The notes under the pieces are model-generated. The model did no database searches, had not been told where the DNA came from, and saw only the letters and a program-made list of their open reading frames with translations. This document shows, in pieces, positions 7,789 to 16,521 of a stretch of 43,915 bases of DNA (its first letter is position 1; each line of letters begins with the position of its first letter). This DNA comes from Chloroflexota bacterium (lineage in GTDB: Bacteria; Chloroflexota; Limnocylindria; Limnocylindrales; CSP1-4): NCBI GenBank assembly GCA_021786265.1, contig JAJYNP010000356.1:1-43915 (forward strand). Reading direction: 5' to 3'. A program made the position numbers and the translations under genes.

Positions 7789-9876
7789 GTGTCCATCCTC
7801 CGCTTCGAGCATGTCCGGCGCGAGATCGGCACCTTCGTGATCCTCGACGATGTGACGGTCGCGATCGCCCACGGCGACCGGGCCGGGCTGGTGGGGGTGA
7901 ACGGCGCCGGCAAGACCACCCTGCTGCGCCTGGCCGCGGGCCTCGACGAGCCCGACTCGGGCACCGTCGAGCGCAAGCGCGGCCTGCGGGTCGGGATGCT
8001 GGCCCAGGAGACGAACCTCGACGAGCGGTTCACCTCAGCACCGACTCTGCGCGCGGCCGTCCGGTCGGGCGCGGCCGAGACCGAGCGGCTGGAGCATGAG
8101 CTGGCCGCGGTGGAGGCCGCCGGCGCCGCCGCCGTGAGCTCGCCGCACTACGCCGACATTCGCCACCGCTTCGAAGTGCTCGACGGCTACCGGCTCGACC
8201 AGCATGTGGACGAGGCACTGAGCGGCCTGGGCTTCGAGCGCGACCAGTGGGAGCGGCCGCCGACCGGGCTCTCCGGGGGCGAGCAGACGCGGGCCGCGCT
8301 GGCCCGTCTCATGGTGGCCGACCCCGACCTGCTGCTCCTCGACGAGCCGACGAACCACCTGGACATCGCGGCCCTGGAGTGGCTCGAGCTCGCGCTCGCC
8401 CGTCGCACGCGCGCGCTCCTGGTCGCGTCGCACGACCGGGCGTTCCTCGACGCGGTGGTGACCCGTGTCTGGGAGCTGCGGGACCGGCGCCTGGAGATGT
8501 TCCGCGGCGCATACAGCGCCTACGCCGCGCAGGCCGCGGAGCGCGACGCCCAGCTGGCCAGGCAGGCCGAGTCGGCGCAGGACGCCACTGCCCGGGAGCT
8601 GGAGCTGATCCAGAACTACCGCAGCCACCGCAACTACGCGAAGATGCACGAGCATGAGCGCCGCCTGGCCGCGATCCGGCAGGTGGAGGCGCCGCGACCC
8701 GGACGCCGGATGCGGCTCCCGCAGGGTGCCCTCGTGGGCGGCGGTCCGATCCGATCGGGCGACATCGTCGTCTCCGTCCGGGATTCCGTGGTGGGTTTTC
8801 CGCCGGCTCCCGGGTCGGCCGGGGGGACGCCCATCCTGCGGATCCCACGGCTCGAGGCGCGACGGGGGGACCGCATCGGAATCGTCGGCCCGAACGGCGC
8901 CGGCAAGACCACGCTGTTGCGGACGGTGGCGGGCGAGCTCTTCCCGCTCGACGGGGTCGTCCGGATCGGGCACGGGATCCAGTTCGGGTATCTCGCTCAG
9001 CTGCGAATGGCGGCGTTCCCCGGCGAGACCGTGCTGGATGCGCTGCTCGACCGCGTGGACCTCGGGTCCGGCGAGGCTCGCGGCTATCTCGCGCGGTTCC
9101 TGTTCCGTGGCGACGACGTGTTCAAGCCGGTCGCGGAGCTGTCGGGCGGCGAGCGGTCACGACTCGAGCTCGCACTGCTGGGGATCTCCCCGGCCAACCT
9201 GCTGCTGCTCGACGAGCCGACGAACCACCTGGACATCCCGGCACGCGAGGCGCTCGAGGGCTTCCTGCGTGAGTCGCCGGCTACACTCCTGATCGTCTCC
9301 CACGACCGCCGCCTGCTGGAGGCGACGTGCGGGTCGCTCTGGGTGGTGCAGCCGGGTGAGGGCGTCACACCGGGCTCGGCGGTCCCGTTCGATGGTGGCT
9401 GGCGCGACTGGCGGGCGGCCGTGGCGGGGGGCTGGACGGTGGCCGGGGCCCTCGAGGCCGAGTCGCACCGCTACGATCCGCGAGCGGCGATCGGCCCGCA
9501 GGTGGTGGCGCGGCGACGCGCGACCGGCGGGACATCGGCGTCCACCGATCGGCGGGCGGCTGCGGGGCGGGAACTGGTACGCACCGACCGGGCTCCATCG
9601 GCCGACCGGGCGGCGCGTCGCGTCGCGGGTTCGCGCGACGGGCGCCTTCCACCGCTCTCCAAGGACGCCTACCGGCGCCAGAAGGACGCGGTCGACGCCG
9701 ACCTGACCCGACTCGGTCTGCGCAAGAGCCACATCGAGCTCGCGCTCGCCGACCCGGCGGTCCAGGCCAACTACGTCGAGCTGCGCCGGCTGACCAGCGA
9801 GCTCGTGGACGTGGGCCGCGCGCTTTCCGTGGCCGAGGACGCCTGGCTCGCCCTCGAGGAGCGCGCGCCGCGATGA
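7789..9876 (+). CDS. ABC-F family ATPase (ribosome-associated type)
   Basis: Two ATP-binding cassettes lie in one 695-residue chain without membrane segments, which defines ABC-F. Cassette 1 has Walker A GVNGAGKTT (36-44), LSGGEQTR (~161) and LLLLDEPTNHLD (~180). Cassette 2 has GPNGAGKTT (~367), LSGGERSR (~450) and LLLLDEPTNHLD (~470). The arginine-rich coiled linker between them (about 240-310) is the P-site tRNA interaction motif region, and a C-terminal helical hairpin (~617-695) resembles the Uup/EttA-type tail. Members adjust translation on stalled ribosomes or give antibiotic resistance; which applies cannot be told. The start is GTG 7789, giving the conserved N-terminus VSILRFEHV; the frame continues upstream only as antisense-like sequence over mutM. 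Its last 4 bp overlap coaE. Confidence 0.93.
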   Translation: MSILRFEHVRREIGTFVILDDVTVAIAHGDRAGLVGVNGAGKTTLLRLAAGLDEPDSGTVERKRGLRVGMLAQETNLDERFTSAPTLRAAVRSGAAETERLEHELAAVEAAGAAAVSSPHYADIRHRFEVLDGYRLDQHVDEALSGLGFERDQWERPPTGLSGGEQTRAALARLMVADPDLLLLDEPTNHLDIAALEWLELALARRTRALLVASHDRAFLDAVVTRVWELRDRRLEMFRGAYSAYAAQAAERDAQLARQAESAQDATARELELIQNYRSHRNYAKMHEHERRLAAIRQVEAPRPGRRMRLPQGALVGGGPIRSGDIVVSVRDSVVGFPPAPGSAGGTPILRIPRLEARRGDRIGIVGPNGAGKTTLLRTVAGELFPLDGVVRIGHGIQFGYLAQLRMAAFPGETVLDALLDRVDLGSGEARGYLARFLFRGDDVFKPVAELSGGERSRLELALLGISPANLLLLDEPTNHLDIPAREALEGFLRESPATLLIVSHDRRLLEATCGSLWVVQPGEGVTPGSAVPFDGGWRDWRAAVAGGWTVAGALEAESHRYDPRAAIGPQVVARRRATGGTSASTDRRAAAGRELVRTDRAPSADRAARRVAGSRDGRLPPLSKDAYRRQKDAVDADLTRLGLRKSHIELALADPAVQANYVELRRLTSELVDVGRALSVAEDAWLALEERAPR

Positions 9877-10664
9877 GCGACCGGCATGCCGCGGGTGCCG
9901 ACGCCCCGATGCAGGATGGACGTACCACGGCGCCCGAGCCCGAGCCGCGCGACACGGCCGAGCTGAAGCCCGAGCCGCGCGACACGGCCGAGCCGAAGCC
10001 CGAGCCGCGGGACTCTGCCCGGCCGGCCCACCGCCCGGTGCGGATCGGGCTGACCGGCCCTATCGGCTGCGGTAAGTCCACCGTGGCGGGCTGGCTGACG
10101 GCCATGGGCGGGCGTCGCATCGATCTGGACGTGCTGGCCCGCGAGATGACCGCGCCGAGGGCCCCAACGCTCCCGGCCATCCGGCGGCGCTTCGGTGACG
10201 GCGTCTTCGCGGCCGACGGGTCGCTGGACCGCGCCGCGCTGGCCGCAATCGTGTTCCGGGATCCCGCCGCGCTGGCCGACCTCGAGCGGATCGTTCATCC
10301 CTCCGTGCGCGAGCGGCTGGTCGAGGAGGTCGCTGCCGCGGGCGCCGCGGGCGTGCCGTTCGTCGTGATCGAGGCGATCAAGCTGGTCGAGTCGGGCATC
10401 GCGGCCGCCTGCGACGTGGTCTGGATCGTGGACTGTGGGCCGGAGATGCAGCGAGCGCGCCTGTCGGGGCGGGGCGTGGCGCCGGACGACGCGGAGCGGC
10501 GGATCGCGGCACAGGGCGCCGACCTGGCCGGCCGGCTGGTGGCGCGGCTCACGTCCGAACGGCCGTCGCTGCCGGTGCGGCGGCTGGTCACGGACGGCCC
10601 GGAGGCCGAGGTCCGAGGCGCGGTGGAGACCGCGCTCGGGGAGGCGCTGTCGGTCGGGCGCTGA
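9873..10664 (+). CDS. coaE: Dephospho-CoA kinase with repeat-bearing N-terminal extension
   Basis: The enzyme phosphorylates dephospho-CoA in the last step of coenzyme A synthesis. The P-loop GPIGCGKST is at residues 62-70, followed by RRIDLDVLAREMTAP, the nucleotide/CoA-binding stretch, and IVHPSVRERLVEEV, which matches the family's conserved HP motif. The kinase core is normal length (~205 residues) but is preceded by ~55 extra residues made of Pro-Glu-Pro-Arg-Asp-Thr repeats. ATG 9873 overlaps the ABC-F stop (ATGA), implying coupled translation. A later start just before RIGLTG is possible but lacks a good start codon at the right place. The repeats are probably a disordered tail. Confidence 0.93.
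   Translation: MSDRHAAGADAPMQDGRTTAPEPEPRDTAELKPEPRDTAEPKPEPRDSARPAHRPVRIGLTGPIGCGKSTVAGWLTAMGGRRIDLDVLAREMTAPRAPTLPAIRRRFGDGVFAADGSLDRAALAAIVFRDPAALADLERIVHPSVRERLVEEVAAAGAAGVPFVVIEAIKLVESGIAAACDVVWIVDCGPEMQRARLSGRGVAPDDAERRIAAQGADLAGRLVARLTSERPSLPVRRLVTDGPEAEVRGAVETALGEALSVGR
9938..10020 (+). repeat. 30-bp tandem repeat in the coaE 5' end
   Basis: Units at 9938-9967 and 9968-9997 differ at one base, and a partial third unit runs to 10020. They encode repeats of PEPRDTAE followed by Leu-Lys or Pro-Lys. The 30-bp period keeps the frame. Confidence 0.9.
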
Positions 10665-10713
10665 GGGGGGAGTCGGGTGGTGCCCGACGGCGCCGTTCCG
10701 CGCCAATCGGGTC

Positions 10714-10787
10714 CCCGACCCGGCCACCACGCGACCCGGCCAGATTCCCGCCCGACCCGGCCACCACGCGACCCGGCCGGATTCCCG
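10714..10787. repeat. 37-bp tandem duplication downstream of coaE
   Basis: The 37-bp units at 10714-10750 and 10751-10787 differ at one position (A/G). Each also contains an internal pair of CGACCCGGCC elements. They lie in the ~400-bp stretch between coaE and the broken MmeI-like gene. Nothing else recognisable was seen in 10665-11067 on either strand. Confidence 0.85.
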
Positions 10788-11067
10788 CCAGGCGTCGACT
10801 ATGCACTGCGGTGCTCCGGCCGCGGCAGGAGCACGCGCCCTCCCGGCCGTCGACGGGACCCGAAACGCGGGCGTCCGTGCACGACCACCGGTGTTGCCGT
10901 CCGTCGAGGGGAGCCCAGCCCGTCCGCCGTCAGCCCTGGACCATCGAGCAGAGTGCATAAGCGTCGTGTCGCGGGAATACGGCCACCTCGCATGGGGGGA
11001 CAAGGCCACTTCACGTCGCGCGAATGCCACCCCTCTTCCGGTGGTCGGCCTGCTGCGCTCCGCCCCG

Positions 11068-11930
11068 ATGACCTCCGCCGAGTTCGCCGCCAGGTGGGAC
11101 GCCAGCACGCGGACCGAGCGGACCGCCGCGCACGAGCACTTCATCGACCTGTGCCAGATGCTCGGCGTCCCGACCCCCAACACGGACCCCCACGGCACCG
11201 ACCACGCTTTCGAGAAGGGCGCCGAGAAGACCGGCGGCGGGGACGGCTGGGCCGACGTCTGGATGCGCGGGCACTTCGCCTGGGAGTACAAGAAGAAGCA
11301 CCGTGACCTGGTCGCCGCGTACGCGCAGCTCCTGAAGTACCGCGAGGCGCTCGACAACCCGCCGCTCCTCGTGGTCCGGACGTGGCGCGCTTCGAGATCC
11401 ACACCAACTTCACCAGCACCCCGAACCGCGCGTACGCTTTCACCCTGGCCGACCTGGCGGAGCGGCCGGCGGAGCCGCTGCGCCTCCTCTGTGCGCTGTT
11501 CGGCGACCCGGACAGCCTGCGCCCGGACGTGGCGCGGGCCCTCGTCACCGAGCAGGCCGCCGCCAGGTTCGCGGGCCTGGCGCAGAGCCTCCGCACGCCG
11601 GATCGTGGAGTCGAGGGGCCATCATTCGCAGCCGGCCGTGGCGCACTTCCTCGACCGCGTCCTCTTCTGCCTGCTCGCCGGGGATGCCGGCCTGCTGCCG
11701 CACGGCCTGATGAAGCGCCTGGTGGAGAACCTCTACGCGAACCCCGCCAGCTTCAACTCCGGGCTGGCGCTCCTGTTCGAGGGGATGGCGCGCGAGGGCG
11801 GGTCGTTCGGGACCGACTGGATCGACTGGTTCGACGGGAGCTGTTCGACGACGCGCCCTCCATCGACCTGCGGGCCGACGAGATCCGGGTGATCCGCGAT
11901 GCGGCCGACCTCGACCGACCAGACCGGCGA
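11068..11930 (+). pseudogene. Broken MmeI-like restriction-modification gene (N-terminal remnant)
   Basis: The first ~105 codons align well with the intact enzyme encoded at 37135-39891: MTSAEFAARWDASTRTERTA here versus MTPSEFASKWTGNARTEKAA there. The nuclease motif Asp-X9-Glu-Tyr-Lys (DVWMRGHFAWEYKKK) is still legible. The frame shifts near 11385 (FEIHTNFTSTPNRAYAF continues in another frame), returns near 11600 (AVAHFLDRVLFCLLAGDAGL), and shifts again near 11845 (DAPSIDLRADEIRVIRDAAD). Homology stops before any methyltransferase motif, so about two thirds of the gene is gone. At least three frame changes plus a truncation indicate a dead gene rather than one sequencing error. Confidence 0.88.
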
Positions 11931-11954
11931 TGGCCAGCACGCCCGACGGGGTGT

Positions 11955-12249
11955 GCTCATCACGACCCCAACCTTCTCCGCCGAGGCGCGTGCCCGCGTG
12001 GCCGGGATCGCGCGCGCATCGCCGCGTCGTCAACGGCGTCGATGCCCTCGTGCCCACCACCGAGGTGGCCGCCCGCCGGGCAGGGGAGCTGCAGGCCAGG
12101 GCGGGCACGTCTGACGCCGTCGACGCCATCGTCGCCGCCGAGGCGCTCCTCTCGCTCCGGCGCTGATCCTCACGAGCGATCCCGCCGACATGACGCGTCT
12201 CCTCGCGGGCCAGCCGGAAGCCGTGCGCGTTCGGGTGATCGCGGTCTGA
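11955..12249 (+). pseudogene. Remnant of a PIN-domain (VapC-like) toxin gene
   Basis: Three frames join into the C-terminal half of a PIN-domain ribonuclease. RARVAGIARAS leads into TTEVAARRAGELQARAGTSD plus AVDAIVAAEALLS, and after a one-base shift near 12160 comes LILTSDPADMTRLL ending in VRVRVIAV and TGA at 12247-12249. ARRAGELxxxxGTSDxVDA and TSDPxDM are typical of this family, whose acidic residues bind the metal for RNA cleavage. No start, no N-terminal half and no antitoxin gene are present. It follows directly on the MmeI-like remnant. Confidence 0.72.
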
Positions 12250-12291
12250 GCGCCCCGTGCGCACCGGGCTCGCCATCAGGCCAGCTCGCCG

Positions 12292-12819
12292 TCAGGCCAG
12301 CTGGCGCACGCGCGGCAGCAGGTCGGGGCGCGGTCTCCCCTCGGCGCAGGCCGCCCAGCCGGCGAGACGGGGGCGCGGGCCGAAGAGCACCAGCACGCGC
12401 TCCTCGCGTGCTGGTCCCGGGCGCAGGCCGCCGTCCGTGCGCCACCCGCTCGGGGTCCCGGGCAGGAGCGCGGCCGACGTGGCGACCAGGCCACGCTCGC
12501 CGAGGGCGCGCAGCCGGCGGGCCTCCGCGCGGCAGGCCGGATACGACGACGCGCCCCCCGAGAGCACGTCCGCCGGGACGTCGGGCCGGGTGCGTGGCGG
12601 GCGCGGGATCTCGATGGCCCACAGGGCACGGGACACCCCCGCCAGGTCGTCCGGGTCGGTGATCCCCTCGTGGCGCAGGAACTCGACCCACGCGCCGTCG
12701 GGGGTCTCCGAGATGTACTGGACCGGCCCCTCGCCCTCATCGTGCCAGCGCGCGCGGGGCTGGTCCGCGCTCTCCCAGAGGAACGGGAAGCGCGAATCGA
12801 CGTGCCGGAACCCGATCAC
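12292..12819 (-). CDS. RES-domain toxin (NAD+-degrading type) of a type II toxin-antitoxin pair
   Basis: The 175-residue protein matches the RES domain, named for conserved Arg, Glu and Ser. Candidate residues are Arg24 in RARWHDEGEGPVQYISE, Glu46 in DGAWVEFLRHEG, and a Ser in GLVATSAALLPGTPSGW. Characterised relatives such as MbcT break down NAD+ and arrest growth unless bound by their Xre partner. The GTG start at 12819 overlaps the antitoxin TGA (GTGA), so the toxin is translated by coupling after the antitoxin. The same frame runs on for ~1000 codons upstream only because it is antisense to uvrB. Activity is inferred from family and gene order. Confidence 0.82.
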   Translation of the reverse strand: MIGFRHVDSRFPFLWESADQPRARWHDEGEGPVQYISETPDGAWVEFLRHEGITDPDDLAGVSRALWAIEIPRPPRTRPDVPADVLSGGASSYPACRAEARRLRALGERGLVATSAALLPGTPSGWRTDGGLRPGPAREERVLVLFGPRPRLAGWAACAEGRPRPDLLPRVRQLA

Positions 12820-13439
12820 GTCGCGGCGCCGGGCCCGGCCAGCGCGGCCGCCAGGGAACGGACCTGCTCGGCGCCGGGACTCGTGGGGTCCCAGTCCGTG
12901 CCGAGCGACTGTCGCGGCGAGCGGCCGCCGAGCTGTGCGCGCGGTCGCTCGAACCAGCTCCGTATGCCCAGCTCGTTGTAGGCGCCGGCAAGATCCGACA
13001 CCACGAGCGCGAGCCAGTGGACGCGGGCCGCGGTCCGGTCGGGCATCGCCCGGCTGCCGGAGACGTAGCGACGCAGGCTCACGCCCGACGTCCCGAGCAG
13101 CGCGGCCAGGCCTTCGACGTCGAAGACGTGCAGGAGCTCGCGCAGCTCGCGGTCGGGCATGGGCGATTCGGCGAGCGCTTCGTCGAGCCGCCGGATGAGC
13201 GTGCCCAGCCGGCCGGGGCGTTCCTCGTGCGCCAGCTCGAGTGCGGCGTCCTGGCCGACACCTGCCGACGATGCCGCCCGGGCGATCCCGCGGAGGAGGT
13301 CGAGGTCGAGGCGCTCGATCACAGCGCGATCGGAGAGCAGGCCCAGGGCCAGCGCCCGGCGCACCAGGCCGACCGAGGGAGACAACAGGCGCGGGCCGTC
13401 GAGCGGTGCGTCGACGGACGTGATGCGGACCACGGTCAT
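12816..13439 (-). CDS. Xre/MbcA/ParS-type antitoxin
   Basis: The 207-residue protein precedes and overlaps the RES toxin gene. The middle contains a helix-turn-helix-like stretch (DVEGLAALLGTSGVSLRRYV). The C-terminal part has the toxin-binding pattern of this antitoxin family: VHWLALVVSDLAGAYNELG, then SWFERPRAQLGGRSPRQSL and WDPTSPGAEQVRSLAAAL. Such proteins neutralise the RES enzyme and repress their own promoter. The ATG at 13439 is chosen because TATATT lies 7 nt upstream (leaderless) and the repeat-derived sequence MLCLCVLCLCV further upstream is not protein-like. The N-terminal ~100 residues are longer than in the smallest MbcA proteins. Confidence 0.82.
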   Translation of the reverse strand: MTVVRITSVDAPLDGPRLLSPSVGLVRRALALGLLSDRAVIERLDLDLLRGIARAASSAGVGQDAALELAHEERPGRLGTLIRRLDEALAESPMPDRELRELLHVFDVEGLAALLGTSGVSLRRYVSGSRAMPDRTAARVHWLALVVSDLAGAYNELGIRSWFERPRAQLGGRSPRQSLGTDWDPTSPGAEQVRSLAAALAGPGAAT

Positions 13440-13446
13440 GATCCGA

Positions 13447-13452
13447 AATATA
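13447..13452 (-). promoter_or_regulatory. -10 box (TATATT) of the antitoxin-toxin operon
   Basis: On the minus strand TATATT lies 7 nt before the antitoxin ATG, the spacing expected for a leaderless transcript. It is divergent from the uvrB promoter, and the 15-bp repeats at 13498-13542 lie between the two. Confidence 0.55.
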
Positions 13453-13497
13453 TCCGCAGGTGCACCGACGAGCAAGGGAGAGATCGCGGCGCGCACG

Positions 13498-13542
13498 CAC
13501 AGACAGAGCACACACAAACAGAGCACGCACAAACAGAGCATC
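13498..13542. repeat. Three 15-bp direct repeats between the antitoxin and uvrB promoters
   Basis: Units at 13498-13512, 13513-13527 and 13528-13542 read CACAGACAGAGCACA, CACAAACAGAGCACG and CACAAACAGAGCATC. The last runs into the LexA-like box at 13536-13547, so each unit repeats the AGAGC half of that box. A 15-bp period (about one and a half helical turns) could array a regulator along the DNA. Candidates are LexA or the Xre antitoxin. Confidence 0.75.
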
Positions 13543-13547
13543 TGTTC
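13536..13547 (+). promoter_or_regulatory. Candidate LexA (SOS) box of uvrB
   Basis: GAGC-ATCT-GTTC matches the GAAC-N4-GTTC LexA consensus of Bacillus and actinobacteria at 7 of 8 positions. The wider dyad AGAGCA-TC-TGTTCT has one mismatch per arm. It sits 17 bp upstream of the -10 box, over the -35 region, where a repressor would block polymerase. uvrA has the same CATCTGTTCTAA at its promoter. Confidence 0.6.
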
Positions 13548-13563
13548 TAACCGGCCTCTCCGG

Positions 13564-13569
13564 TAGTAT
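13564..13569 (+). promoter_or_regulatory. -10 box (TAGTAT) of uvrB
   Basis: TAGTAT lies 9 nt before the uvrB ATG. There is no Shine-Dalgarno, so the message is probably leaderless or nearly so. The LexA-like box overlaps the -35 region. Confidence 0.5.
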
Positions 13570-13578
13570 CCTCATCCC

Positions 13579-16005
13579 ATGCCCCCGTTCAAGCTCGTCG
13601 CCCCCTTCCAGCCGACCGGAGACCAGCCCCAGGCCATCGAGCGGCTCGCGGACGGCCTTGCGCGCGGCATGAAGCACCAGACGCTGGTCGGCGTGACGGG
13701 ATCCGGGAAGACCTGGACGGTTTCCAACGTCATCGCGCGGCACCAGAGGCCCACGCTGGTGCTGGCCCACAACAAGACCCTGGCCGCCCAGCTCTACTCC
13801 GAGTTCCGCGAGTTCTTCCCCGAGAACGCCGTCGAGTACTTCGTCTCGTACTTCGACTACTACCAGCCTGAGGCGTACCTGCCCCGGAGCGACACGTACA
13901 TCGAGAAGGACTCCAGCCGGAACGACGAGATCGACAAGCTCCGCCACGCGGCCACCAAGGCCCTCTTCGAGCGGCGTGACGTCATCATCGTGGCCTCCGT
14001 CAGCTGCATCTACGGCCTGGGCGCGCCGGTCGACTACGGCGCCACCGTCATCCGCCTCCGGGTCGGCGGGCAGTACCGTCGCGACGGCGTCCTCCGCCAG
14101 CTCGTCGACCTCCAGTACCAGCGCAACGACCAGTCGCTGACGCGTGCCCGGTTCCGGGTCCGCGGCGACACCCTCGAGCTGCAGCCGGCCTACGACGATT
14201 TCGTCGTGCGGGTCCAGTTCTTCGGCGACGAGGTCGAGCGGATCGTGGAGATCGACCCGCTGACCGGCGAGGTGCTCGCGGAGCGCAAGGAGGTCGCCGT
14301 CTACCCGGCTTCCCACTACGTCACGCCGGCGGACAAGCTCAAGGCAGCCATCGTCGACATCGAGACCGAGATGGAGGAGCGCTGCACGCAGATGGAGGCG
14401 GAGGGGCGCGCGCTCGAGGCCGCCCGCCTGCGCCAGCGCACCACGTTCGACCTCGAGATGATGCGCGAGCTCGGCTTCTGCTCCGGCATCGAGAACTACT
14501 CCCGCCACCTCGCGCGGCGGCCGGCTGGCTCGCGGCCGTGGACGCTCCTCGACTACTTCCCGCCCGATTGGCTGCTGGTGGTCGACGAGAGCCACATGAC
14601 CATCCCGCAGGTCGTGGGCATGTACAAGAACGACCGGACCCGCAAGGAGATCCTGGTCGACTTCGGCTTCCGGCTTCCGTCGGCGCTCGACAACCGCCCG
14701 CTCACGTTCGAGGAGTTCGACGAGCACCTCAACCAGGTCGTGTACATGAGCGCGACGCCGGCCGCGTACGAGCTCCAGCGGAGCGAGCAGGTGGTGGAGC
14801 AGCTGATCCGGCCCACCGGGATCGTCGACCCGCCGGTCCAGGTCCGGTCCACCCGCGGGCAGATCGACGACCTGCTCGACCGGATCCACGAGCGGGTGGC
14901 GCGCGGCGAGCGCGTCCTGGTCACCACGCTCACCAAGAAGATGGCGGAGGACCTGGCCGAGTACCTGAAGGATCTTGGCGTCAAGGTCTCGTACCTGCAC
15001 AGCGAGGTCGACACGCTCGAGCGGGTGCAGATCCTGCGCGACCTTCGCCTGGGCGTCTACGACGTGCTGGTCGGGATCAACCTGCTGCGCGAGGGGATCG
15101 ACCTGCCGGAAGTGACGCTGGTCGCGATCCTCGACGCGGACAAGGAGGGCTTTCTCCGCAGCGCGTGGTCGCTGATCCAGGTGTCCGGCCGCGCGGCGCG
15201 CAACGTGGGCGGCGAGGTGGTGATGTACGCCGACGCCATGACGGACTCCATGAAGCTGGCGATCTCCGAGACGGAGCGGCGGCGCGGGATCCAGCAGGCG
15301 TACAACGCGGAGCACGGGATCGAGCCGACCACGATCGTGAAGGAGGTCCACGACCTCAACGACCGGCTGCGCGCGGTGGCGGAGGCGCCGGGCGCGTACG
15401 TGGACGGGGCGGGCGGACGCCAGCTCTCGGAGATGAGCCGCGAGCAGGTGGAACAGCTCGTCACGCGCATGGAGGCGGAGATGCGGGCCGCGGCGCGCGA
15501 GCTGGAGTTCGAGAAGGCTGCGGCGCTGCGCGACGAGATCCAGCAGATCCGGCTGCGCGTGCTCGAGGAGGACGCGTCGGTCCAGGTCGAGCGAGCGGCC
15601 GAACGGGCGGCGGCGGGCGCGCGGGGCGGGCGCGTGGCCGTCGCGGCGGGCCGATCGCGCGGGCGAGGTGACGGCCGGGGGCGCGCGGCGGGCGCGAGGG
15701 CGCCGGGCCGGGCAGGTCCGGAGGGCGTCGACATCGACGCGGGGGGCGTGCGGGTGTCGTCCGTCGAGGTGCTCCCGGCTGCCGACGAACCGGCGCTCGC
15801 GCTGGCGGGCGTGGGTGACCCGGCGCATGGTGACGGGGAGGCGACCGACGAGGGCACGGCCTCAGACTGGCTCCCCGGCATCCGTGATGAGCACGACGAC
15901 GAGGGCGGATGGCAGGCGAAATGGCTGGAGCGCCAGGCCTGGGACCATCGCGTGACGCCGAACGTCATCCGGCGCACGGGCCAGCGGCCTCGACGGCGGC
16001 GCTGA
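13579..16005 (+). CDS. uvrB: Excinuclease ABC subunit B
   Basis: UvrB is the helicase-fold damage-verification subunit of nucleotide excision repair; it is loaded by UvrA and recruits UvrC. Walker A GVTGSGKT is at residues 38-45. The beta-hairpin that probes DNA reads [26 protein letters not shown] is the Walker B region, and VSGRAARN is helicase motif VI. The UvrC-binding UVR motif ends the normal protein at ~620-660 ([17 protein letters not shown]). The chain then continues for ~150 extra residues: an Ala/Arg/Gly-rich stretch and a final [20 protein letters not shown] segment. Total length is 808 against about 670 usually. The tail is of unknown role but is in frame and has no stop, so it is probably real. 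Likely SOS controlled. Confidence 0.98.
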   Translation: MPPFKLVAPFQPTGDQPQAIERLADGLARGMKHQTLVGVTGSGKTWTVSNVIARHQRPTLVLAHNKTLAAQLYSEFREFFPENAVEYFVSYFDYYQPEAYLPRSDTYIEKDSSRNDEIDKLRHAATKALFERRDVIIVASVSCIYGLGAPVDYGATVIRLRVGGQYRRDGVLRQLVDLQYQRNDQSLTRARFRVRGDTLELQPAYDDFVVRVQFFGDEVERIVEIDPLTGEVLAERKEVAVYPASHYVTPADKLKAAIVDIETEMEERCTQMEAEGRALEAARLRQRTTFDLEMMRELGFCSGIENYSRHLARRPAGSRPWTLLDYFPPDWLLVVDESHMTIPQVVGMYKNDRTRKEILVDFGFRLPSALDNRPLTFEEFDEHLNQVVYMSATPAAYELQRSEQVVEQLIRPTGIVDPPVQVRSTRGQIDDLLDRIHERVARGERVLVTTLTKKMAEDLAEYLKDLGVKVSYLHSEVDTLERVQILRDLRLGVYDVLVGINLLREGIDLPEVTLVAILDADKEGFLRSAWSLIQVSGRAARNVGGEVVMYADAMTDSMKLAISETERRRGIQQAYNAEHGIEPTTIVKEVHDLNDRLRAVAEAPGAYVDGAGGRQLSEMSREQVEQLVTRMEAEMRAAARELEFEKAAALRDEIQQIRLRVLEEDASVQVERAAERAAAGARGGRVAVAAGRSRGRGDGRGRAAGARAPGRAGPEGVDIDAGGVRVSSVEVLPAADEPALALAGVGDPAHGDGEATDEGTASDWLPGIRDEHDDEGGWQAKWLERQAWDHRVTPNVIRRTGQRPRRRR

Positions 16006-16222
16006 GCGAAGAAGGGCTCGCGCTGCGGTTTCGGTCGGGGAGCTGCTGACCCATATCGTTGGCATCGAGCACGGTCTGCACCCAGGCGGGGAGCTCGGCT
16101 ACTCGCCCGGCATGCACGGCCTCGCTGGGCCGGACATCTGACATCGCGCTCGTTGGTCGGGTGCTGGCTCTACGTGGCGGAGTACCGATCCGGGGGGCGG
16201 TCGGCGGCATGTCCTGGCGGGC

Positions 16223-16477
16223 GTGGAGGGTGACGCGTCCGTTCGGGCCGCAGCGTTCGCGTGGCTGCGTGCCGAGAAGGAGCGGGCCGGCTCGGACACC
16301 GTGAGCTGCTCGATGCCGCCCACGTCGATCCGGATGCCTCGGACGAGGGCGATCCCGAGGTGTCGAACGGGTTGTCGCTGTGCAAGCTGCACCACGTCGC
16401 GTTCGACAGCCAGTTCGTGGCGGTTCGGCCCGGGCCGGCTCGAGCGACGATACGAGGCGTTCCTAGCCGCGTCCTGA
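16223..16477 (+). pseudogene. Collapsed HNH endonuclease gene remnant
   Basis: Pieces of one HNH nuclease family can be read in two frames. DASVRAAAFAWLRAEKERAG matches the family's N-terminal (D)xxRxxAFxxL helix. After a frame change, ELLDAAHVDPDASDEGDP and VSNGLSLCKLHHVAFDSQF give the catalytic HNH core. The original frame resumes with RLERRYEAFLAAS and a stop at 16475-16477. Roughly 150-200 residues that normally lie between the N-terminal helix and the HNH core are missing. The combination of internal deletion and frame changes indicates a pseudogene. Nothing recognisable lies in 16006-16222. Confidence 0.78.
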
Positions 16478-16521
16478 GGGGCAACGGCTTCGGCGACAGC
16501 GCCCGCTCCGACGGCTGCGCT

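Noticed and set aside
10435..11067. Upstream extension of the MmeI-like remnant into coaE
   Set aside because: The frame is open but low complexity and repeat-derived; similarity to the intact paralogue begins only at the ATG at 11068.
12820..15828. Very long minus-strand open frame (over 1000 codons) running into the RES toxin
   Set aside because: It is antisense to uvrB and rich in Arg, His and Leu from complementing GC-rich codons; only its last 175 codons (12292-12819) match a real family.
15965..16210. Minus-strand frame ending near the uvrB stop (SEAVHAGRVAELPAWVQTVL)
   Set aside because: It overlaps the uvrB C-terminal codons, matches no family I recognise and has no start signal; probably chance.
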